Part shown: positions 18,872 through 26,731 of the stretch, one piece after another
Layout of the letters: the number at the start of each line of letters is the position of its first letter
Numbering within the stretch: position 1 is the stretch's first letter
DNA from: Deltaproteobacteria bacterium
GTDB taxonomy: Bacteria; Desulfobacterota; Syntrophia; Syntrophales; UBA2210
DNA: 42,633 nt
Reading direction: 5' to 3'
NCBI GenBank assembly: GCA_016933215.1
Contig: JAFGBH010000027.1
Span: 1 to 42,633, forward strand
Program-made: the position numbers and the translations under genes
The notes under the pieces: model-generated
The model's database searches: none
What the model saw: only the letters and a program-made list of their open reading frames with translations
What the model was told of the DNA's origin: nothing

Positions 18872-20644
18872 TTAGTTCTGAAAAACGCCTTCCTGTGCAA
18901 GGATTTCCTTTACATGCTCAAGTGCTTTTCGAATATACGCCTCATCCAGCTGCTTAATAGGAGAAGGTGTTTCAAATATCCTCTTGGGTATCCTCATGTC
19001 ATCGAGCTTGAAGCCTTCCCTCATTTTAAATCGATACTTCTCGACATAAATTTCCCTGCCTATCCTGTCGAGGTCAGCTTCGGACACATCAAACCCGGTA
19101 ATATTTAATAGCCGCGATACAAGTTCTGGAGAATAGATGCCGCGGGCAAAGAAACAGATAACGAGACTCGACAGTATCTGCCGCCATATTTCTTCTTCGA
19201 CCAGAATATCTACAAGATCTTCGGGGCTTTTTTCCTCTTTGGCAAGTAGCTTTTGATCAAAACTATAGCCGGCATTATCGAGGTGGCTGTGTCTCGTTCC
19301 TATAAGGGTGCCGATATGGGCTCCCGGTCCCGTGTGATAGCCCGGCATCTCATTACCGCCAAAGGCAAGCGCAAAATCCTCTCCCCCGTAAATCGAGATG
19401 GTATGTTCTATGCCTCGTGCCAGTGCCGTATAAAATTCATTCGGTTGTTCGATTATGTTTCGTAGCGCCGTGATATACGATTGGACATCTCCCCATCCAA
19501 GCTTGACATCGAGTGTTTCTTTTTCCGATATGATGCCCTTTTCCTGTGCCTCCGTCGCCCATGCCAGAACGACTCCGGCACTCATCGCGTCAATTCCCCA
19601 AGCCTCAACACGATCCATCAATCTCAAATAATCTTTCGCACTGTTCATACCGAGCATTGTGCCCAGGGCATAGATTGGTTCATAATCGTAGGAGATCATC
19701 GTCGTCTTATAGAAATAGGCCTCATCTTCATAGGGTTCCCGGAGCGCTGCAATGTGTATGCATCCTACGGGGCAGTTCGAACAGGCCAGCCGTCTGCCCA
19801 GGTAGTGCTCTGCCAATGATTCACCCGAAATCACCTCTGCCTTTTCAAATTGTGCCTCTTTGAGGTTTCTCGTCGGCAGGCCCCCGAATTCATTCAGGGG
19901 GAGCACATTTTCAGGCGTTCCAAGATCATGATATTTTTTCATGACCGGGGATTTAACCGCCGAATTGTAGATCTCGTTGTAGGCCTTGCGATACTGTTTC
20001 ATATCGACAACGGGAAGGGAAGATTTTCCGGAAACAACAACGGCCTTGAGTTTCTTGCTCCCGAATACCGCGCCCAGCCCCAGCCTTCCGAAATGTCGAT
20101 AGGTCTCCGATATCACCGATGCATACGAAATGAGCTTTTCTCCCGCTTTTCCGATGCGCATAATTGTCCTGAGCCCAGCACCTGTCTCATTCTCCCTTAT
20201 CACACGGCCAGAGGAAAAGCTGCCCATTCCCCACAGTGTGGTGGCATCCCGAAAGTGAACCTGTTTATTGTCAATGGAAATATAGATCGGGATATCGCTC
20301 GTGCCCTTTATAACAATCGCCCCATAACCCGCCATGCGAATGGCGACTGCACTTCTGCCGCCGCAGTGGCTCTCACCGAGATTTCCCGTGTGAGGTGATT
20401 TGAACATTGCAACCGTTTTTGATGCCAGCGGAAACAGCGCTGTGAGTGGTCCGACTGTAAATATGATGGGGTTTTCGGGACCGTGAGGATCACAGTCCTC
20501 GGGACATTCTTCATGAAGCAGCTTGATTGCCGCACCCGTCCCCCCGAGATACCTTTCAAAAATATCGTCTCTTCTTTTAACTTCAAAAGTTCTCTTTGAA
20601 AGGTCAATATAAAGAACGTTTGAAAGGGGATCATTTACTTGCAT
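18872..20644 (-). CDS. Aldehyde:ferredoxin oxidoreductase (tungsten)
   Basis: 590 residues from ATG 20644, chosen over an upstream start because AGGAGAT lies 7 nt before it. AOR family enzymes oxidise aldehydes to acids, or run in reverse, using a tungsten bis-pterin site. The three clustered iron-sulfur ligands are Cys288, Cys291 and Cys295 in CSNCPVGC, and the fourth is Cys497 in LVICFFARG. Pterin-binding segments include ESHCGGR and HSHLDNAGYSFD. The start lies 14 nt inside the ferredoxin gene, so the two are translationally coupled. Product specificity (simple aldehydes versus aromatic acyl compounds) is not determined. Confidence 0.92.
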   Translation of the reverse strand: MQVNDPLSNVLYIDLSKRTFEVKRRDDIFERYLGGTGAAIKLLHEECPEDCDPHGPENPIIFTVGPLTALFPLASKTVAMFKSPHTGNLGESHCGGRSAVAIRMAGYGAIVIKGTSDIPIYISIDNKQVHFRDATTLWGMGSFSSGRVIRENETGAGLRTIMRIGKAGEKLISYASVISETYRHFGRLGLGAVFGSKKLKAVVVSGKSSLPVVDMKQYRKAYNEIYNSAVKSPVMKKYHDLGTPENVLPLNEFGGLPTRNLKEAQFEKAEVISGESLAEHYLGRRLACSNCPVGCIHIAALREPYEDEAYFYKTTMISYDYEPIYALGTMLGMNSAKDYLRLMDRVEAWGIDAMSAGVVLAWATEAQEKGIISEKETLDVKLGWGDVQSYITALRNIIEQPNEFYTALARGIEHTISIYGGEDFALAFGGNEMPGYHTGPGAHIGTLIGTRHSHLDNAGYSFDQKLLAKEEKSPEDLVDILVEEEIWRQILSSLVICFFARGIYSPELVSRLLNITGFDVSEADLDRIGREIYVEKYRFKMREGFKLDDMRIPKRIFETPSPIKQLDEAYIRKALEHVKEILAQEGVFQN

Positions 20645-21050
20645 GCTCGATCTCCTTTTTCTTTTCCATTCCAAGAACACCATGGGGACAGAAATTTACG
20701 CAGAAACCGCAGTGGATACAGATCATCGGTTTATTGATTTCATCGTCCCAGTATATTGCACCGATTACACAGGCTTCACGGCAATGCCCGCAACCTATGC
20801 ACTTTTCCAGATCGACATGAACCCCTCCACCTTCTCTCGGTGTCAGGGCATCGGTGGGACATACTTTCGCGCAGGGAGGATTTTCACAGGCCCGGCAGAC
20901 TATGACAGAAAATCCCCGTTCCATTCCACCGATGGACTTCACTCCTATGCATGATTTGGCCAGTCCGGCCTCGTTTTGTCTTCTTGAACAGGCAAACATG
21001 CACAGCTGGCATCCCACACATTTTTCTGTTTCTAATACTGCCAGTCTCAT
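20631..21050 (-). CDS. Four-cluster 4Fe-4S ferredoxin-like electron carrier
   Basis: 139 residues from ATG 21050, preceded by AGAGGG; an upstream ATG at 21107 has no ribosome site. Four cysteine groups are visible: CVGCQLCMFAC, CRACENPPCAKVC, CIGCGHCREAC, and CIHCGFCVNFC. They give 16 Cys, enough for four [4Fe-4S] clusters, as in HycB-type subunits. It precedes and overlaps the AOR gene and is its probable electron acceptor or a fixed subunit. No signal peptide, so it is cytoplasmic. Confidence 0.93.
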   Translation of the reverse strand: MRLAVLETEKCVGCQLCMFACSRRQNEAGLAKSCIGVKSIGGMERGFSVIVCRACENPPCAKVCPTDALTPREGGGVHVDLEKCIGCGHCREACVIGAIYWDDEINKPMICIHCGFCVNFCPHGVLGMEKKKEIEHASK

Positions 21051-21248
21051 TGGTGTTTCCCTCTTTTCCTGGTTAGGATAGTACGATACTTTACCCATGG
21101 GCTGCAAGGGCTATATTGTCAACATGGAGAGGGTAGTATCCGATTCACGCACGACTGGATTAATAGAATGACGGCGAGCTGATCATTGGGAAATGAGAAT
21201 ACAATATGATTCTAAGTCATTATTGTAATTAATAAAACAGTATAAAAA

Positions 21249-21629
21249 TTAAATAAATTCTACCTTTTCCGCTGCCGATGCTACTATAAATGCCCGTTCG
21301 TTATTACCCGTTAGATCGGCTGGTGTCATGAGGAACCCCGGGCGATCAGGTGAATATCCTAAAGTATATCCTATTATTTCTTCTCCATCCACAAACCTGA
21401 CCCTTATTTTTCTTCCCGCTCCCGCAATATCATCAACATACCTCTTCACGTGTTCTCTGTTGCCCAATAAATCCTTGACAAAAAAAACTGCCTTGAGGTT
21501 TTCGATATAAATTTCCGGGTGTTCTCCATCAGGTGTTTGAAGATTAAAACTGGATTTGTTGGGAAAAAAGTTGTTCGTTTGGCCTTTCAACACGGTACCG
21601 TCTTTAAACCTTACCACGACCTTGTTCAT
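21249..21629 (-). CDS. Small two-lobed protein, DUF6982-like
   Basis: 126 residues with a strong ribosome site (GAGGAGGGGG) before ATG 21629. It consists of two similar halves: KVVVRFKDGTVLKG (2-16) with FFPNKSSFNLQTPDG, and KIRVRFVDGEEIIG with PGFLMTPADLTGNNE. Both halves predict short beta barrels. I recognise the same two-lobed pattern at the N-terminus of the ATPase at 26732 (see findings). No catalytic residues, signal peptide or membrane segment. It stands alone, flanked by AT-rich DNA. Function unknown; proteins of this type occur in many copies in myxobacterial and deltaproteobacterial genomes. Confidence 0.7.
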   Translation of the reverse strand: MNKVVVRFKDGTVLKGQTNNFFPNKSSFNLQTPDGEHPEIYIENLKAVFFVKDLLGNREHVKRYVDDIAGAGRKIRVRFVDGEEIIGYTLGYSPDRPGFLMTPADLTGNNERAFIVASAAEKVEFI

Positions 21630-22036
21630 ATCTACCCCCTCCTCTCAGATGTGAACTCCTCCATACACCCTGCTATCGACTTTTTTCTATTTACTATTTT
21701 TTTTACCAAAAGGCCAATTTTTCTTCCTGTACTCTTGATTTTCTTATTTCCCCAATTTTCACACCATTTCAATCCGTAGTTAATAAGGTTAGGATCAAGC
21801 TATCATTATAAAATATATTTATTATCCGGGAACGCTTATTCTTTATTTGAATTTGACGTATGCTTATTTACTGCGTATAAAACGGAGCAAGAAATACGGT
21901 CGCTGTTTCTGTCCGGCTCTGTGAACGGGTTTTTTGCTTTGTTGGAATTCGATTCTCAGGGATGCGGTCGCACCCGGTCCCTGCCCATTGTGGCAGGTTC
22001 GGACATGTTACGAAAACCACTCTCAGGAGGAATTCA
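21630..22036. other. Gene-free interval with yedE promoter and leader
   Basis: 21640-21850 is strongly AT-rich with no recognisable gene. From about 21955 composition shifts abruptly to G+C rich. The interval contains the promoter at 21853-21881 and a leader of about 150 nt that can form two overlapping hairpins (21957-21983 and 21981-21996). Confidence 0.7.
21853..21881 (+). promoter_or_regulatory. Sigma70-type promoter of yedE-tusA
   Basis: TTGACG (21853-21858) and TATAAA (21876-21881) are spaced 17 nt apart. The predicted start near 21888 gives a 5' leader of about 150 nt before the yedE ATG. The promoter lies in AT-rich DNA just before the composition step. Confidence 0.7.
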
Positions 22037-23131
22037 ATGAGGGGAATGAAAAACATCTTTGCGGGGCGTTGGGGTATCATCGGCGTCGGCATCATTATCG
22101 GCATTCTCGCACCGCTCTTACAGAAACTGGGGAATCCCGGCAATATGGGTATTTGCGTCGCCTGCTTCGAGAGGGATATTGCCGGTGCCCTTGGTCTGCA
22201 CCGGGCCGCGGTGGTGCAGTACATCCGTCCCGAAATCATCGGTTTCGTCGTCGGATCGTTGATCGCCGCGTACCTGTTCAAGGAATTCCGTCCCCGCCTG
22301 GGTTCGGCGCCGATCGTGCGCTTCTTCCTTGGTGTCTTTGCCATGATCGGAGCGCTCGTGTTTCTGGGTTGCCCCTGGCGGGCGGCGCTGAGGTTGGCGG
22401 GCGGCGACGGGAACGCCATTCTCGGTTTGTTGGGTCTCATCTTCGGCATCTGGATCGGGACCCTGTTTCTGAAGGGCGGATACACCCTGGGACGGACGCA
22501 ACCGACGCAATCTGCCGCCGGATGGATGCTCCCCCTGCTCATGGTGGGGTTGCTCTTGCTTCTCCTTGTTTTTCCCCAGATCGAGGGGAAGGAGAAAAGC
22601 GGGGTTCTGTTTTACAGTCTCAAGGGACCTGGTTCCATGTACGCCCCCTTGGTGATTTCTCTCATCGTGGGCCTTTTTATCGGCTTTCTCGCCCAGCGGA
22701 GCCGCTTCTGCACGATGGGCGCCATCCGTGATTTCGTTCTCTTCCGCCAGATGCATCTCCTGTCGGGATTCATCGCCTTGATCGTCACCGCCTTCATCGT
22801 CAACTTCATCCTCGGTCAGTTCAAGCCGGGATTTGCGGGGCAGCCCGTCGCCCACATGATACACATATGGAATTTCGCTGGAATGGCGCTGTCGGGCTTG
22901 GCGTTCTGTCTTGCCGGTGGATGTCCCGGACGCCAGCTCTTCCTCTCCGGGGAGGGCGACGGTGACGCTGCGGTCTTTGTGATCGGCATGATCGTCGGTG
23001 CTGGGATCGCCCACAATTTCGGCTTGGCCAGTTCACCGGCCGGTGTCGGCCCTTATAGTATACCTGCCGTTATTATCGGCATTGCGGTGTGCCTGTTCAT
23101 CGGATTTACCATGAGAAAAAGAATTGCATAA
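22037..23131 (+). CDS. yedE: YedE/YeeE-family membrane transporter (sulfur or selenium)
   Basis: 364 residues from ATG 22037, with AGGAGG 6 nt upstream; the frame is open further 5' but has no ribosome site there. About nine or ten transmembrane helices. Family cysteine motifs are present: GICVACFERD, FLGCPWR, RSRFCTMGAIRDF, and AGGCPGRQ. YeeE relatives import thiosulfate by relaying it along cysteines, while the YedE branch resembled here is associated with selenium genes. The adjacent tusA gene supports delivery of a sulfur- or selenium-bearing group to the carrier. The gene is much richer in G+C than its neighbours and may be acquired. Sulfur versus selenium is not resolved. Confidence 0.88.
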   Translation: MRGMKNIFAGRWGIIGVGIIIGILAPLLQKLGNPGNMGICVACFERDIAGALGLHRAAVVQYIRPEIIGFVVGSLIAAYLFKEFRPRLGSAPIVRFFLGVFAMIGALVFLGCPWRAALRLAGGDGNAILGLLGLIFGIWIGTLFLKGGYTLGRTQPTQSAAGWMLPLLMVGLLLLLLVFPQIEGKEKSGVLFYSLKGPGSMYAPLVISLIVGLFIGFLAQRSRFCTMGAIRDFVLFRQMHLLSGFIALIVTAFIVNFILGQFKPGFAGQPVAHMIHIWNFAGMALSGLAFCLAGGCPGRQLFLSGEGDGDAAVFVIGMIVGAGIAHNFGLASSPAGVGPYSIPAVIIGIAVCLFIGFTMRKRIA

Positions 23132-23146
23132 AAGGAGGAGTGAACC

Positions 23147-23365
23147 ATGTCGAAAACGGTAGATGCGCGAGGACTTTCCTGCCCCCAGCCGGTCCTAATG
23201 ACGCTTGACGAAATCAAGGCGGGCGGGGCGGATGAAATCATCGTCCTGGTTGACAGCGACGCTTCAAAGGAAAATGTCTCCCGGGCCGCAGAGGGCAAAG
23301 GATGGGAGGTTGCCACTATCACCGAGGAAACTTCTGAGTATCACATTACGATCAAAAAAGGTTGA
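23147..23365 (+). CDS. tusA: TusA-family sulfur carrier protein
   Basis: 72 residues, one domain. The persulfide-forming Cys12 lies in LSCPQPVLMT, the CPxP signature of TusA/SirA proteins. GGAGG sits 7 nt before the ATG, and the gene lies 15 nt after yedE, so the two form an operon. It would accept sulfur (or a selenium equivalent) imported by the YedE protein and pass it to tRNA thiolation, molybdenum/tungsten cofactor or other pathways. The nearby tungsten AOR is one possible indirect customer. Confidence 0.93.
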   Translation: MSKTVDARGLSCPQPVLMTLDEIKAGGADEIIVLVDSDASKENVSRAAEGKGWEVATITEETSEYHITIKKG

Positions 23366-23654
23366 CACTTATGTCAGTATTTGGCTTCTTAATAATTTAC
23401 ATTGAAGATTTTAAGTCGCAATGGTGAATTCTTACAAATAACTGATTCTGAAGATTAGCAGGCGTTATAACGAATAAGCATCATGCTAAAGAATTAGGGA
23501 AACGTTTTACTTAATTATTGGAAAGGCTCCATCTATATGGCCAAGAAATCATACTGCATCAGGTCAGCTCGGTAATCAGGATAAAGAGATGTAATTTCTT
23601 CAGGCATATTGTAGAATTGCCGAATCCAACAACAAACAATCCGGAGGTTATAAA

Positions 23655-24446
23655 GTGCATCCCCTTATAGATGAAAACATGGTCAAGGTTCTCCGTTCCA
23701 CTGGAAATACGAGCGAGAATCTGCCCAACCGCGTGGAAGTTCTGGAGGCCTATAAACTCCCCTATGACCGAAGGGCTGAAAACGTAATCATTACCGGGTG
23801 CCAGATCCTAGGAGCTATGCCCCAGGTTCTACAAAAGTTAATCCGCATACTGGACCGTGGCGGCATCACCTATACTTTTCTCTCAAAAGAATATTGCTGC
23901 GGGAATAATCTCTACCGTCCGGCGATCAAAGAAAGGGATGAGGAAGCAATGGCCGAATGCCGGTCGCTTTCCAGAGAGTTCGTTGGATTGAATATTGAAA
24001 AAGCAAAAGAACTGGGGGCTAAGCGGCTTATCATTTTTTGCTCCCCCTGTTATCCTATATACAAGCATGCATTCCCGGAGGAAGAGATTATTTTCTATCC
24101 TCAGGTGATGAATGAAATGATCGACACGATGAAATGGGATAAAAAGATAGACTATTATGCTGGATGTTACCGGCTCCACAAGAAGTTCTCACCGGTACCC
24201 ATGGATTTAAAATCGACCAATTCTATTTTTAGCAAGATAAACGGGCTGTCCATAAACCGGATCAGTGCGCCGGCCTGTTGTTACACTCTCGACGGATTAA
24301 ACCATATGATCGAAAATGTGGAAACGAATTGCATGGTTCATGTCTGTACGGGATGTTACTTTCAAGCGTTACTCAACATGCCGGCGGACAGAGATGTAAA
24401 AATTCTGATGCTTCCTGAATTTATCGACATGGTGCAAGGAGATTAA
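23655..24446 (+). CDS. CCG-domain Fe-S protein (HdrB-like)
   Basis: 263 residues from GTG 23655, with GGAGGT 7 nt upstream. Two complete cysteine-rich CCG modules are present: Cys49, Cys81-Cys82-Gly, Cys129-x2-Cys132; and Cys171, Cys208-Cys209, Cys231-x2-Cys234. Such modules bind non-cubane [4Fe-4S] clusters in heterodisulfide reductase HdrB and related oxidoreductases (GlpC, LutA, SdhE). There is no ferredoxin domain and no HdrA or HdrC partner next to it. It may act as a thiol-disulfide or CoB-S-S-CoM-like redox subunit with a partner elsewhere. A terminator is not seen. Confidence 0.85.
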   Translation: MHPLIDENMVKVLRSTGNTSENLPNRVEVLEAYKLPYDRRAENVIITGCQILGAMPQVLQKLIRILDRGGITYTFLSKEYCCGNNLYRPAIKERDEEAMAECRSLSREFVGLNIEKAKELGAKRLIIFCSPCYPIYKHAFPEEEIIFYPQVMNEMIDTMKWDKKIDYYAGCYRLHKKFSPVPMDLKSTNSIFSKINGLSINRISAPACCYTLDGLNHMIENVETNCMVHVCTGCYFQALLNMPADRDVKILMLPEFIDMVQGD

Positions 24447-24473
24447 ACTCCAATTTTTTAACGACCTTGTGAA

Positions 24474-24520
24474 GCTCACCGCCCACAGGGCGGGGCTTCC
24501 CGGGAAGGAAGCCGAAGGAG
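24474..24520. repeat. Tandem hairpins after the CCG gene
   Basis: CCGCCC (24479-24484) pairs with GGGCGG (24488-24493). GGCTTCC (24494-24500) pairs with GGAAGCC (24507-24513). Together with the copy C repeat at 24550 they fill the space between the convergent CCG and aspartate kinase genes and could end both transcripts. There is no T tract typical of an intrinsic terminator. Confidence 0.55.
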
Positions 24521-24549
24521 AATAATATATTTCTTTTTAATTGCGCCCC

Positions 24550-24590
24550 TTGACCCCGCCGCAATCAGCGGGGAATGCGCTCGCTTTTCA
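24550..24590 (-). repeat. Dispersed intergenic repeat, copy C (half)
   Basis: TGACCCCGCCGCAATCAGCG then GGGAATGCGCTCGCTTTTCA. It matches the outer half of copy B in the same orientation, with the stem CCCCGC-to-GCGGGG kept. It ends 2 bases before the aspartate kinase stop codon. Confidence 0.75.
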
Positions 24591-24592
24591 TT

Positions 24593-25966
24593 TCAATCAA
24601 ACATATCCGGATCGGGCTCCCTGAAGAATGCCTCGTGCAGTCTGGCAATGACTGAAGAAACATCGGATTCGTCAACCACAAATGTCAGACTGATCGGTGA
24701 CGCGCCCTGCGAGACCATATAAACGTTTACATCTTCCAGATTCTGAAACACGACCGGCGCAAAATCCCGTGTGGTACGGATATTTTCACCGACCAGAGAA
24801 ATGGTGGCCTTTTCTCTTGCAATATTTACCGTTCCAAACCGCGTCAGTTCATCTATAGCGTGCTCCATATCCTCTGAAGCGCTGACCGCCATCGCAATAC
24901 CTACTCCGGCAGTTGTCACGACACAGGGTATAATCCCCTCCCTTTCAAGGATATCGAAAACCGATCTTAGAAAAGCGGCCGGATCAACCTGAGAGTCCGA
25001 AACAATATTCATGATACACACCGGCATTCCGTATGCGATGGACTTGACAATATTTGTTTCCTTGTTCGCGTGCGCCGTTATTGTTGTGCCCCCGGCATCC
25101 GGCTGTCTGGAGTTGTAGATGTTAACCGGTATATCCTTCCGGCATGCAGGCTCAATAGTACAAGGGTGCAGGACCTTTGCTCCGAAAAAGGTCAGCTCCG
25201 ATGCTTCTTCAAAAGAAACGTTTTTAGCGGTGCGTGCCCCCGCGAAGATGCACGGGTCGGCCGTCATAATGCCATTCACATCTTTCCATATCTCTATCTT
25301 CGAAACATCAAGCGCGGCGCCTGCAAGCGCGGCGGTAAAGTCTGAGCCCTCAAATCCCAGAGTGGTTGTGTCTCCGCTACGCGTGGAACCGATAAATCCC
25401 TGCGTAACAGGCACATGGCCGGATTCGACCAGCGGAAGCACCTTCTCCTGAATACCACGAAAGGTAAGCTCATCTATAGGCCTGGCCCTGGTAAATCTTT
25501 CATCCGTAATAATAAACTCCCGCGCGTCCAGCCATCGGGCATTGATACCACGGTTCTGAAGAGTGGACGCGATTATTGTGGTAGCCACCAGTTCGCCATA
25601 CGAAAGAATCCTGTCCTGACTGCGTGGCGTAAGCTCCCGCAGTACAGATAAGCCTCCCAGCAATCGCTGAAGTTCCTCGAAATATCTCTCAAGGGTTGTC
25701 CGGGTCTCACTTTTCTCAAAATCAGGCATGAGGCCTCGTGCCATATCAAAATGATATTCGCGAATTTCATTCAGACGCAAAAGGGCCTTTTCATCCATCC
25801 CATCCGCCGAGAGTCTCGCAATATCCAGCAGTTTCCGCGTTGTCTTGCCCATGGCGGAATTGATCACTACAGGCTGTTGCTCAAGCCGGGATTTTATGAT
25901 TCCGACAATCCTCTCAATGGAAGGGATATCCTCAATTGAGGTGCCTCCAAATTTCATAACGATCAT
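24593..25966 (-). CDS. Aspartate kinase, second type
   Basis: 457 residues from ATG 25966; a TTG nine codons upstream is open but not needed. The kinase domain opens with MKFGGTSIED and carries SYGELVAT, GFEGSDFTAAL, IWKDVNGIMTADP and FGAKVLHP. The C-terminal ACT pair starts near IMNIVSDSQVDPAAF and AREKATISLVGENI. It is nearer to the E. coli LysC/ThrA class than to the 407-residue enzyme at 7726, and the two are not recent duplicates. Such paralogues normally differ in feedback by threonine, lysine or both. Repeat copies C and D flank it in inverted orientation. Confidence 0.92.
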   Translation of the reverse strand: MIVMKFGGTSIEDIPSIERIVGIIKSRLEQQPVVINSAMGKTTRKLLDIARLSADGMDEKALLRLNEIREYHFDMARGLMPDFEKSETRTTLERYFEELQRLLGGLSVLRELTPRSQDRILSYGELVATTIIASTLQNRGINARWLDAREFIITDERFTRARPIDELTFRGIQEKVLPLVESGHVPVTQGFIGSTRSGDTTTLGFEGSDFTAALAGAALDVSKIEIWKDVNGIMTADPCIFAGARTAKNVSFEEASELTFFGAKVLHPCTIEPACRKDIPVNIYNSRQPDAGGTTITAHANKETNIVKSIAYGMPVCIMNIVSDSQVDPAAFLRSVFDILEREGIIPCVVTTAGVGIAMAVSASEDMEHAIDELTRFGTVNIAREKATISLVGENIRTTRDFAPVVFQNLEDVNVYMVSQGASPISLTFVVDESDVSSVIARLHEAFFREPDPDMFD

Positions 25967-25998
25967 AGTTTTTCTCAACCTTCTCTTCGACAAACATT

Positions 25999-26040
25999 CA
26001 GTTCGAGGGAAAAGCCGACTTCCCGGAACCCATCGAACTG
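25999..26040. repeat. Inverted repeat ahead of aspartate kinase
   Basis: CAGTTCGA (25999-26006) and TCGAACTG (26033-26040) are perfect reverse complements, with GGGAA/TTCCC (26007-26011, 26020-26024) nested inside. It lies within the leader of the minus-strand aspartate kinase gene and abuts repeat copy D. Confidence 0.6.
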
Positions 26041-26141
26041 AACAGCGAGCGCATTCCCCGTTGCTTGCAGCGGGGTTACTGAGCTAATAAAAAATAACCT
26101 TTCCTTAATCCCGCTTATACGGGATTGCTGGGAGCTTCAAT
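26035..26141 (+). repeat. Dispersed intergenic repeat, copy D (full length)
   Basis: GAACTGAACAGCGAGCGCAT, CCCGTTGCTTGCAGCGGGG, AATAAAAAATAA, TTCCTTAATCCCGCTTATAC and GGGATTGCTGGGAGCTTCAA occur in this order. It is nearly the exact reverse complement of copy B, differing mainly at 26079-26100. Confidence 0.88.
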
Positions 26142-26248
26142 ATTGACACCCTATGTTAGTTGCTGCTTATCGTCTATAAAAAAGCATCAGTAATTTCAAT
26201 AAATATCCTTTAGAAACTTAGGATGGCTATTATTTATTGACCGGGAGC

Positions 26249-26320
26249 GCACCCGCAAGCCCCGCCTTGTAAGCGGGGAGCGTCACTGAAGCCATGCCGG
26301 AGCATGGATATGCAGGCGGA
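26249..26320. repeat. Second hairpin cluster
   Basis: CCCCGC (26260-26265) pairs with GCGGGG (26273-26278), and CCATGC (26292-26297) pairs with GCATGG (26302-26307). It resembles the hairpin cluster at 24474-24520 more than the main repeat. Whether it is a distinct REP-like element is unclear. Confidence 0.5.
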
Positions 26321-26731
26321 GCATGTCATTCAATTTTCTGCTTATTTTTCCTGGAATAAAGGGCAGGCTTGAATACTGGTCTCATAGATTTTTCTATCAA
26401 AAATTTTTTCACATACCACACCGGTTTTCACCATTAAAAACATAACAAACATATACTGAGAGTCTTAACTCCCTCATTGTAATCGTTTTCACTATTAAAG
26501 TGTAACGCTTGACATTTTTTTTACACCGGCGAACTGGTAAAAAATTCATTAACAGGGCGGAGAAAGGTTCTATTTTTGGGCTCAAAATCAATCGGCAGTA
26601 AAATACTGCGAAAAAGAAACTACATTTTCAACTTCATACATCGATCGAAAAAGAGCAAACCATTCGAAAGAATGGAACAAAAAGAGACATTACTTACCCT
26701 CGCAAACGTATCATTTATGAGAGGTGATGTC

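Larger units (their letters stand above)
25967..26731. other. Gene-free interval rich in hairpins and repeat
   Basis: It contains the hairpin at 25999-26040, repeat copy D (26035-26141), hairpins at 26260-26278 and 26292-26307, and an AT-rich stretch. TTGACA at 26509-26514 is a possible -35 box for the ATPase gene, but no good -10 is visible at 16-18 nt. The ATPase frame is open from a TTG at 26576; I place the true start at 26732, so 26576-26731 may be untranslated. Confidence 0.6.

Noticed and set aside
22118-23014. Long open frame on the minus strand opposite yedE (298 codons)
   Set aside because: It is the antisense shadow of a GC-rich membrane-protein gene, with low-complexity charged sequence and no ribosome site or family resemblance.
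7726-25966. Recent duplication of aspartate kinase
   Set aside because: The two proteins differ in length (407 and 457 residues), motif wording and class, so they are old paralogues rather than a recent copy.
24474-26320. IS200/IS605 element suggested by paired hairpins on either side of aspartate kinase
   Set aside because: No TnpA or TnpB reading frame or remnant lies between or beside the hairpins; the only gene is a complete kinase.
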